Assembly: GCF_008831285.2 (NCBI RefSeq) | Contig: NW_022205036.1 | Span: forward strand, 1 to 20,929 | DNA length: 20,929 bases | Source of the DNA: Nymphaea colorata | Lineage: Eukaryota; Streptophyta; Magnoliopsida; Nymphaeales; Nymphaeaceae | Direction: 5' to 3' | Shown here: one piece after another, positions 10,516-19,290 of the stretch | Layout: every line of letters starts with the position of its first letter | Numbering within the stretch: the first letter of the stretch is position 1 | Program-made: the position numbers and the translations under genes | Notes under the pieces: model-generated | What the model was told of the DNA's origin: nothing | The model's input: only the letters and a program-made list of their open reading frames with translations | The model's database searches: none

Positions 10516-11852
10516 ATGGAAACAAATACCTAAAATTATCGATAAAAAGAAAAACACACTTAATAACTTCCAAAACAAGCTGAGCAGAACGCCTCAACAT
10601 CTTAAGAAATGACAACCTTAAAGTAACGAATAATAGAGCAAATACTTTATCAACATCACCTTAATGAACTCAAAGTTATTCGACCATTAAGCAGCCAACA
10701 GCAAGAGCTCCTATTGGAGTCTGTAAAAATTTCAAAAAAATTTACTCGTCCTGCCTTAGAATGAATTGGGAGGTGGGTATTTCGAAATGCGAAATGACGC
10801 TGGGGGGTAAGAGCGGGGACGACGTGCTGCGGCTGATAAACTCGGCCTGCCAGAGCCCGCCCTGCTTCTCGCTGCACCCGCTGGTCGGCTTCCCCATCAA
10901 CGCCATCTTCGTGGAGTTCATGCAGACGCAGAACGGCAGGGCCTTCTTCGCCGACCGCGAAGTCAACGCCGCCCTCAAGCCCGTCCTCGACGACTACAAC
11001 CGCATGCTCCAGTCCCCCGCCTCCCTCGCCTTCATGAACGCCGACTCGCCCAGCGGCTGGCTCTGTCCCGAGGCCCTGGCGCAGGTCGACATGGCCGAGT
11101 ACGAGTGCTCGCCCGAGGAGCCCCACTACGGCTTCAGGTGCTGGAACGAGTGGTTCCTCAGGAAGTTCAGGCCGGGGGCGAGGGCGGTCGGAGCGGGGTC
11201 GCCCGAGGGCGTGCCGAGGGAGAACACCATCGTCAGCTCCTGCGAGTCCACGCCCCTGCTGAGTCCCCTGCAGCCGCAGACCAACGTGCGGAAGACCGAC
11301 CGCTTCTGGCTCAAGGACCAAGTCTACTCGCTGGCGGACATGTTCGGGGCGGACAGGGAGGACCTGCCTCCCTCTTCGAAGGCGGGACCGTCTACCAGGC
11401 CTTCCTGAGCGCCCTCTTCTACCACCGCTGGCACTCGCCCGTCGACGGGGTGGTCGAGGACGTCTACGACATCGCCGGCACCTACTACCTCGACCAGTCC
11501 GAGGCCCTCCCCTACGACGAGGCCTCTCCCGACATGAGCCAGTCCTTCCTTAGCGCGGTCGCCACCCGCAAGGTGGTCGTGATTCGGGCGGCGAATGCGC
11601 GGGTGGGGAGGGTGGCGATCATCTACATCGGGATGGCGGAGGTGTCGAGCTGCGTGACCACCGTGCGCGTGGGGGATTCGGTGAAGCAGGGGACGAGATC
11701 GGCCACTTTGAGTTCGGAGGCTCCTCCCACGCAATCGTCTTCGAAAGGAAGGCCAAACTGAGGTTCAACAGCGCCCTCTACACTCACGCCGAAGGCGCAA
11801 AGACGCCCTAAAGCAAAAACTCGCTTCCTTCTTGGCAGAAGTCATCGAATGA
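10516..11852 (+). CDS. Pyruvoyl-dependent decarboxylase, phosphatidylserine decarboxylase / PsiD-like family, copy B (frame broken)
   Basis: Second copy of the decarboxylase. The ATG at 10516 matches the copy A start (both begin METN). The AT-rich N-terminal part has lost several bases relative to copy A and changes frame before 10761. From there the GC-rich body is almost identical to copy A: PSDC-like part, FEGGTVYQAFLSALFYHRWH, GMAEVSSC and the GGSS self-processing site near 11710-11730. Here the frame breaks are near 11366 (DREDL/ASLFEGG), 11692 (KQ/GDEIGHF) and about 11806, all at different places from copy A. Where one copy lacks a base the other has it, so each copy supports the intact reading of the other. 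The stop is TGA at 11850-11852. Confidence 0.83.
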
Positions 11853-11982
11853 TCGATTGAATCCATCCAAGACATTCATAAATATCTTCATATTAAAGCT
11901 TTTATTAGTCTCATACTGACTAATTATACCAAGCATTCTTAATTATCACTTTTATAAAAGTTTTTTTTAATATATTATATAA
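11853..11982. other. Short convergent intergenic region
   Basis: About 130 bp, very AT-rich, between the converging stops of decarboxylase B (+) and the Prp4 gene (-). Both genes must end transcription here. No specific signal is recognised. Confidence 0.5.
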
Positions 11983-13168
11983 TCATTCTTATAATTTTAT
12001 TTCTTCTTCCTACATTTTTTTCCATTTATGATTATTAACGAACATGGACCACTTTCGATCTATGCATGTCACTGCCAGCCGACCTCCACTAATGTCCACT
12101 GAGGTAAGTTTGTGCTGTTATATGATGTCGTCGATAGGCAACCGCTATAATTTTGGCCATGCCATAGCTTTATTGAGTTGTCATGGCTTACACTTGCCAA
12201 AAAATTGCCCTTTTCGTCATATTTAATGTCAGAAATGAGTTTGATATGGGCAGGAATGCGCTTGAGCTCTTTTTTTCTTCGAAGGTCGAAAATGGAAATT
12301 AAGTTCGATTTGCCAGCCACTGCTAATTCGAAGCCGTTGGGATGGAAGCGGCTGCAGAGAATAGAGTCGCTTTGCTTCACCTAGTATATTCCTTTTCCTG
12401 TTCTCAAGTCCCAAACCATTCCATATCCACCAAGGTCTCCAGTGAAGTAAAGCGATTGATCAGGATGCAGGCATGAAGTGTGTATTTCCTTTTAATGACC
12501 ACGCTGGGTAAATATTTTGTTGAGTCTTTTGCCATCCCAAAGGATCCAAGATCTATCGTAGGATGACTTAGAAAATGAGCGCCAGTTTCCATATAAGTGA
12601 TGTTGTTGATCCTATCTTTATGCCCCTCTTTCATGACAGATTTCTGTTCCTTCAAGTCCTTAAGCAAAGTCCATACGAGAAGCTCTCCATTTGTAGAACC
12701 TGTGATGATATTGGGAGCAGAAGCCGGAATCATTCCTACTCTTGGATTAAAATCAACTCCGCAAATCTTAGAGGGAGCTTTCAGTGACGTTACTTACGAG
12801 CAAAAATTAACATTGTTTGGATTTTCAGTGTTCCAAACCTTACCCTCTCCGCTGGAGCCAACAGTGATGTAAAGCTGTCCATTCGGAGCAAAAACTCCCC
12901 TTGTCACTGAGCTGGTATCTCCGTATTCCGTTGCAACCTTTTCAAAGTGAATTTCTTTGGCAAGAGCTATGTTAAAGTCTTATTCTGCTTGTACGCTATC
13001 TATCTTTTCATGTTCTTTCTGGTTGATCACTCTTGCCATTGATTTTTTGAGTGAGTAAAGAGTGAGTTGCGATCGAACCTTCTTTATATCGGTCCACTGT
13101 TGTTCTTCTGCAAGACGAGCAAGATCTATGCGTACAGGCTGAACAGGATCTTCGCTATTACTATTCAT
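11983..13168 (-). CDS. PRPF4: U4/U6 snRNP protein Prp4 homologue (WD40 repeat protein; frame broken)
   Basis: WD40 protein of about 395 codons from ATG at 13168 to TGA at 11985-11983, reading UAR as Glu. Seven blades can be followed in order: VTRGVFAPNG...KVWN; ICGVDFNP...LLVW; RINNITYMETG...SYDRSWILWD; IHTSCLHPDQ...MVWDLRTG; SILCSRFHPNG...SIFDLRR; ISDIKYDEKGNFLA...IKLW; and a final SVDISGGRLAVTC...SMF. The blade motifs YDRSW.LWD, GYG.VWDLRTG, IPAH and GNFL...DN..K.W match the Prp4 family closely. Prp4 is a core protein of the U4/U6 and tri-snRNP particles needed for spliceosome assembly in the nucleus. The N-terminus is shorter than in the human protein and I see no clear splicing-factor motif there. 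Single-base breaks near 12566 and near 12090 both equal lost bases. It is divergent from the coiled-coil gene across about 170 bp. Confidence 0.85.
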
Positions 13169-13338
13169 AAATTATAATAGAATGAGCCTTGAGTTGATTG
13201 GAATAACCGAGAAAGACTTTATCTTTCTGGCCTGTATTAATTACACGATCATGATCAAGCATTTAATGATGGAGCATTTGTGTAAGCAGCTCTAACTATG
13301 CTCTCATTTCTACTATATTTTAACGATTTTATTTCAAA
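13169..13338. promoter_or_regulatory. Divergent intergenic region between Prp4 and coiled-coil genes
   Basis: About 170 bp separate two start codons facing away from each other, so both promoters must lie here. AT-rich; no defined element recognised. Confidence 0.5.
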
Positions 13339-15765
13339 ATGAGAGGAAGCCCCATCGGTAACTTTAGAAGAGGTGATGATTACTCTCCATATGAATCCAA
13401 CCCCAGAAGCTCTAACTTAGTTCGTGACTCCTCGTACTCTGGTGAGATTTAATACTGGAGGGCCAAGACAAGATAATTGGAAACATAGGTTATTGCGTTG
13501 ACTGAATAGCTGACCCTCCAGGCCCACAAGATCGAAAAATCAAATGATTTAGAAGATAAAATTGAGTTACTTTTGGCCCAAAACACTCACTTCGTGGAGG
13601 AAAACTAAAACCTTATCAGATTGGTCCAGCAAAAGAATGCAGACATTGATGTGTGGAAACGCAAGTTCGATTCATAATACACACATTCCTCTATAGCCGA
13701 AGCCTAGAAGAAAAAGGTATTCGACCACCTAAACCTCAAGGACCAAGAGCATCAGATCCAAATATAAAAATTACTCTCCGAGGTTGTTCGTTTTTTATTC
13801 AGATCACCCGTCTGCAGAACGAAGCAGTGGAGATATAGGGCAGGAACAAGCTAGAAATGCACAGACTGAAGAATCAATATGAAAGTTAGTCCGTAGCTCA
13901 GATCCAAAATCTCAGAAGATCGCAAAATGGCAACTCTGAGATACAGGAACTCAATATTCGCAAATTGAAGGACACGATATAGGAAAAAAACTTTGAAATT
14001 GAGAATTTGAATAGACAACTAAGGCTCAAGGGCGAAGAGATGAAGGCAGAGGTATACAAATATCTATTCAGGCTAATTACAGTAGAAATGAACTTAAAAA
14101 ACTTGATGAACAGAAATCACATGAGCTGGACCTAGTGGCTGCAGAGTATTAAAATGCAAGGAATAGCTTAGCCAGCAACACAAGAAAAAAGAAGATTAAT
14201 TGAAGAACTTGCATGAAGCTAAGGTCAAAAGACTACAGTATGAGATTGAAGAGAAAAAGCATGAGATTGAAGAAAGCCAAGGCCGTCTAAAGCGCACAGG
14301 CAAGGAAGGAGAGACAGATATGGTGAGATTAATCAACGAAAATGAAACACTGAGAGCTGAGCTGAAAGAAAACGACAATAAAAATCGATCCCGCATCGAC
14401 TAGTTGACCTCATTCTATGATGATAAGTTTGCCAAAGAAAGATAGGCCAATCAACTGCGTGAAGATAATCTGAGCGCCCACTATGCAAATGAAATTGCCA
14501 TCCTGCAAGATGTTATAGCAGCCAAGGAAGAAGAGACCCAAAGGATATTGCAAACAAATAAGGACCTCAAACGTAACGAAGAAAAAAGGCTGCACGAGAT
14601 CAAGCAAAACAACTATGAACTCAAAAGCAAAATATCAGAAATAGTGAGTCATTATGAGCGGGAAATCGAGCTAACAAAGATAAAGATTTCACAACTCTAC
14701 GAAGCTGATCTTTCCAGCCTGAAGAGCAAGTTAGAGAACAGCTATGCCAATCACACCCTCTAGATCGATACTCTCAAAGCTCTTCTCAACGAAACGAGGA
14801 CAAAATTGGCAAGCTAAGTGCAGGATAAGCTAGATCTGCGGAGGGATTACGAGCTAAAACTTGCAGAGTTGGGATTGTCTCACGAAAAAGTCCAAAAAGA
14901 GCTCAAAAATGTGATTGCCCAGAGGTAGAAAGAAATCGAAGGTCATACATCTAAAGCCTCTCTCACCCATATCTCACACAACCAGCTACTTCAAACGCGA
15001 AACTTGGATATGAAGCAGGTAATGGCTGATAAACGTGTCTTAGAAGGACAGCTGGCAGCCAAAAATAAAGAAATCGAAGCCTTAAACCTAAAGATACAGC
15101 AAATGCAAGGACTCCACAAGCGAGATATTGAAAAACTAGAAGAAGAAATCGATAAACGCAGCCAAGAGCATACTGAATGGTTGGCTAGGCAAGAAAAAGA
15201 AACTGCGGACTGGCAGGCAGAAAGAGTGGAGCTTAATGGAAGAATCGATGACCTCTCCAAGACAATTAGCCAGATCAAAAAAGAACGTCAATAAAAGTAG
15301 AACTCCTTAAACAAATCCATCAATGAGAAGAATATGTAAATCGCAAGATTGCAAGGAGTAGTCCAGGAGTTAGAGCAGAAGATAAAGTCTTTGGGATCTA
15401 AGAACCAAGTTGAGGTGTAAAACGTGGAAAAGACTATTCTGGAGACGAGGACATTAATGAACAGCGAGAAGGAGAAGTTCTTTGAGGTGGTCAATCGCGA
15501 AAAATCCTTAGTGGAGAGCGAGTATGCGCATATGAAGCAGTAGCTTGAAAGGCAAATCGCTGATCTGCAGAAGCAGAATGAAATTTTGCAGGACAACTAC
15601 CGAAAGATGCAAGTCCGAGAGGCTGAGCTCAAGCAGGATGTTCAAGGATTGACAGAGTCTGTCAATTAGCGGGGCAAACTCGAAGAAAGGGTGATCAATA
15701 TCGGACTCTCCAACAACTACTTCAAGAATGTGGCTGAAATCTACAAAAAGGATATCCCCAAATGA
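13339..15765 (+). CDS. Long coiled-coil protein, about 795 residues, two 20-nt introns
   Basis: The ATG at 13339 begins MRGSPIGNFRRGDDYSPYE, a short Ser/Arg/Pro-rich head. From about residue 45 to near the end the protein is an almost unbroken charged coiled coil rich in Glu, Lys, Gln and Leu (for example EIEEKKHEIEESQGRLKR and ALNLKIQQMQGLHKRDIEKL). It ends in a non-coiled tail (NIGLSNNYFKNVAEIYKKD) with TGA at 15763-15765. Two introns (13783-13802 and 14052-14071) restore the frame. One further single-base break lies near 14158, equal to the loss of one A. At least 15 in-frame TAA/TAG codons fall at heptad positions suited to Glu. I cannot assign a family; long coiled coils in ciliates are often basal-body, axonemal or cortical, and CEP164 lies next to it, but that is only context. 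Confidence 0.8.
13783..13802 (+). other. 20-nt intron 1 in coiled-coil gene
   Basis: GTTG...TATTCAG, exactly 20 nt, pyrimidine-rich. Removal joins KLLSE to ITRLQNEAVEI and keeps the coiled coil in frame; without removal the reading leaves the coiled-coil pattern. Confidence 0.87.
14052..14071 (+). other. 20-nt intron 2 in coiled-coil gene
   Basis: GTATAC...TATTCAG, exactly 20 nt. Removal joins GEEMKAE to ANYSRNELKKLDEQ in frame. Same length and same 3' end as intron 1 and as the copy A transporter intron. Confidence 0.87.
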
Positions 15766-15979
15766 TTGCCCACCAGCATTCAATTCCTATTTTATATATC
15801 ATCATTGCATATGCTTCAGTATAGGGTTACACCTCCAAAGAAATGTGTTCAATAATATTCAATTTCATATTCACTAATGATCTCTGGACAACTCCTTTCC
15901 AATCCAGACATAATTTCAAATGGACTATGGATTTTCGAATGTACTTGAAAATGTTTCCTAAGTTAAAATTCATAAAGAA
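15766..15979. other. Convergent intergenic region
   Basis: About 214 bp, AT-rich, between the stops of the coiled-coil gene (+) and the CEP164 homologue (-). No gene or RNA recognised. Confidence 0.5.
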
Positions 15980-18255
15980 TCAATAATAAGTTCCGCTTCT
16001 AATTTGGTATAGCTTTCTATTGAGCTAACTTCTCATGTTACTCAAGAACTTTGAATGGTCTTTCAGCGCTGTTTCTATATCTTTTGTTTTGGAAAAAGTT
16101 TATTGGGTTCGATTGAGAGGCCGATCATGGGGTAATTCTTCGATTTGGGCAGACACACTTCCAGCTCTGGCCAGCTCCCGTTTCAGCTCGATTTCTTTGT
16201 ATTAAAACTTCTCTGTAGAGAGCTCCTCAATGGCATTTTTATCATTTACTTCAGCTCTTTTAAGGAGAACTTCCATCCTTCTCAGCATCTATTCATTTTC
16301 TCGCATTATTCTCACATCTTGGTTGTACTGTTTCAGCAGACCCTGGCTGCCAATACCGTTGCTTCCCTTGTAGTTTTGGAGTGAGCCCATAACTGAAGCC
16401 AGAAATTCTTTGTCTTTACGACAGTTATCCTTCATTTGCTTATAGTTGTTTTCAAATCTTAGATACTTGTCTGACCTGTACTCCAGATCGTAGTATTTGG
16501 CGAGTTTAATTAGTCTTTCATCAATTTAATGATCGTCCTTACACTTGTAGAGATCACTTTGGAGCATCATCAGCTCCAAAGTCACACTTTCAAGCTCGAT
16601 TTGACGCCGCAGAGAACTGATTAGCATGGTTTTGTTTTATATAGAAAGCTCCTTTTATTTGGCTTCAATCCTGAAGGCTATATCCTTACTTTGGCCTTTG
16701 GATTTTCCGTGGATATCACTGATAAACTTCTCCTGCACTGAGCTTAACTTTTTGTTCATATCTGTTTCATATAACCTTATCTTCGTTTTCATCTCATCGT
16801 AAATATTCTATATCTTGGATTCGATCTTTTGCTTGTACTCTTGGTCGAGTCTTTCCTTCTACTTGGCCAGCTTTTGTTCTTGACGGTGGCGTTACTCAGC
16901 CTGTTTTAACGAGTATTCACTTGTCAGCGTTTCTTTTATATCATGAAGGGCTTGCTATAGGTCATTTTGGCACTTGAGGGTAAAGCTTTGCATCTCTTTC
17001 TTCTTGTAGGACTCAATTTTTTGTTGAGAGATAGCCTTTATCCTTCCTTTTTTTGATGCAAGCTCAGAAAGATAGGCGTTATGATCAAACCTAGGATGCG
17101 CTTAGTTTAAGCATACTCTCGCTACAGTTATGCCTCCTTTTCCTTGATCTTCTGAGCGCATGAGGACCTGATGGAATGCAGTTCTTGCTACAGGGCATCA
17201 GCCGTGGCTGCTTCTATTTCCCTATTTTGTCCGTTTTAAAATTCATTCTTCAACCTCTTTAGGGTTTCCTAGACTTCCTTCTTCTTGTTTTCTCTCTACT
17301 TTGCAAGCCTGTTGATTGATTCCTACAATTTTCGTTACTTTTGAGTAAACTCATCGTCCTTTTCCTGCTGGTACTTATTTATTTTAAGATGCATATCCTC
17401 CTCATAGACACTGCTAAACTCACGATTTTTGTGTTATAACTATTTCTCATAGTCCTTAAGCTCTTATCTGAGACCATCTTGCAAGGACTATTCAATCCTT
17501 TCCTTAATTCTCTCTTTTTCCTCTTTTAGCTTATCCTCTAGTTTTACTTCTTTCTGCTTTCCTGAATATATTTTGCTGATTTCATTCTCATAATCCTGCT
17601 TACTCTTCTTAATCTTGTTCTCAGAACGCTGTCTTTCTTCTGCTTCAAACTCTCTCCATTCTTTTTTGAGTCTTTCCTCGAAGTTTTGAAGCTATTCTTG
17701 GTATTCTTGCTAAAGCCGTGGGTCTAGTTTGACGATTGGAGCTGAATCGTTGCTTGGAGCAAGCATATTGGAGTTGCTCATTTTGGAGGCGAAAAGGTTA
17801 GAAGCGTTATTATTCAAAATGTTGGAGCCTGGGCCACCTGGAAGCTGGTTGCTGGCCTTCATGTTCATAGACTTTAGGTTCTTGCGTGCCATTTTCTCCT
17901 TTTGCTGCTCGTACTTCTTGCGATACTCCAAATCAGTGGGATGATCATATGTTTTTTCTTGGGTAATGCGATGCTTGTAATACACCTCTCCATCTCTTCC
18001 TTGATAGGGCACCCAGTTATCAGGCAAAGGAGCCTTAAGACCCTCACGAGCCAAGTAAAGCAAGCCTTCATCTTCTGGGAAACGCATGCCTAAGGTTTCG
18101 ATAGCATATTCCTTAACTTCCTTCTCAGTGGGTTCATAGCTGTCATCAACCTCTTCAACAAGAGGCTCTGACTCTTCTTCTTCATACTACTCTTCGTATA
18201 GCTGGCTATTCTTATTGGGAAACCCACCGTAGGGTGTAAACTTTTGATTGTACAT
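15980..18255 (-). CDS. CEP164: CEP164 homologue: WW-domain, coiled-coil centriole distal-appendage protein
   Basis: About 758 codons from ATG at 18255 (MYNQKFTPYGGFPNKN) to TGA at 15982-15980. After an acidic stretch, residues 35-115 match the CEP164 N-terminus: SYEPTEKEVKEYA, then LYLAREGLKAPLPDNWVPY, then a WW domain (W81 to about P106) ending YDHPTDLEYR. The second WW tryptophan is Tyr here. A Ser/Asn-rich linker (about 135-165) leads into a very long Glu/Lys coiled coil that fills the rest. In animals CEP164 sits on the distal appendages of the mother centriole and is needed for basal-body docking and ciliogenesis; in ciliates the matching place would be the transition fibres of basal bodies. 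There are many in-frame TAA/TAG codons. One frame break near 17090 equals one lost base. It is divergent from the gene at 18406. Confidence 0.85.
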
Positions 18256-18405
18256 TTCTTATAACGAGTTTGAATCTCACCGAAGATGAAACAATAAGCA
18301 GGCTATTAATCGAGGTGATTTTGTTTACTTATATATATGAGGGGATGTAACTATTGCTAGTACTGAATTTCCATGCATAATTATCAGCCTTCTTTGTATA
18401 TTCTT
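18256..18405. promoter_or_regulatory. Divergent intergenic region between CEP164 and the next gene
   Basis: About 150 bp between two start codons facing away from each other. It must hold both promoters; shared control is possible but nothing specific is visible. Confidence 0.45.
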
Positions 18406-19258
18406 ATGGACAGATTGACGAAAAATTATATCGATGACATCGTCAAACCTCTTCTAAATCGAATCGAATATCTCTAAAAAAACAATGAGGAACTTAAAGT
18501 CCAGGTGAAGTATCTGCAATCCCTTCTTTTGAACGAAAAGACCTATGCCAAACCTACAAGTAAGAGATTCATTATTGAGTATCTGCAGCCTACCACATGC
18601 GGGAAAGCAAAATCTCCTCCAAAGGATAAGGCACCCCCGACAAGAGGCCAAATTGGAACAGCAAGACTAAGATTGACTATGTGCCTGTTGTCAACTTGTG
18701 TACATAACCCCATATCAAGAACCTCCAAATTACGATAAGGCGAAAGCAAAACCTCCGATCCCGAAACTCACCAGAGCGTCGAGCAAAAAGGGCGATTAAG
18801 AAGAAGCAAGAAACTCACGTAGCAAATAAAAATCTTTGGGGAAGACTTTCCAGGACATGAGCAACAAAACAGCAGAAACCAAAGAACCTAATCAAAGGCT
18901 AGCCTAAGGATTTCTAGAAACGCTAGACAAATGGATTAGGATGATGATTAAAACCCCTTCTAGCAAAATGTCGGACAAATCAAGGAACGATCAGCCGAAA
19001 TCGGGCTGCTTAATTTCAAATTTTAGCAGCTTGTCAAATGCAATACCGAAATCCTCGCTTCTATGAAGCAAAACAACCAAGCTGCTCGGGAGAGTCTGAA
19101 GCAAGTGGGCGCCCCTCACCCAACAACTACGTCGAGAAAGCTGTCTCTCCCAGATCTGAACATCACAATTCCGAAACTGCATCACCCAACGAGCGCTCCT
19201 TCGTCTCAGAGTCGCACCCCGATACCCGCCAAGCCAAGATATGTTGAAAGGATGATTA
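18406..19258 (+). CDS. Unrecognised protein: N-terminal coiled coil, then Pro/Ser/Lys-rich low-complexity region (frame broken, 3' end uncertain)
   Basis: The ATG at 18406 gives MDRLTKNYIDDIVKPLLNRI followed by a short coiled coil (to about residue 50). A basic, Pro/Ser/Lys-rich region follows (KAKSPPKDKAPPTRG, then in a shifted frame EPPNYDKAKAKPPIPKLTRA). The better protein-like frame moves twice around 18660-18700 (net two lost bases) and once more near 18930. After that a helical stretch (IKERSAEIGLLNFKFEQLVK, EILASMKQNNQAARES) and a Pro/Ser-rich end (TSAPSSQSRTPIPAKPRY) follow. A TGA in one frame at 19245-19247 and another just after it are candidate stops; the uncorrected frame would run on into the kinase gene on the other strand, which is unlikely. 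No known domain recognised. The start next to CEP164 is suggestive only. Confidence 0.55.
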
Positions 19259-19290
19259 TTATACTGCATATCACTGCTATGCTAATGGGG

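Larger units (their letters stand above)
57..11852 (+). repeat. Direct tandem duplication of the transporter-decarboxylase module
   Basis: Unit A (57-5506) and unit B (6487-11852) contain the same two genes in the same order and spacing, separated by about 980 bp that hold the small membrane-protein gene. Similarity covers coding parts and the transporter-decarboxylase spacer. It is very uneven: near identity in the GC-rich NBD and enzyme islands, clear silent divergence in the AT-rich membrane-domain and N-terminal parts. Confidence 0.9.

Noticed and set aside
12790-12809. A 20-nt GT...AG stretch in the Prp4 gene (minus strand) as a further intron
   Set aside because: Removing it breaks the frame, whereas keeping it gives a good WD40 blade; it lacks the TATTCAG-type 3' end.
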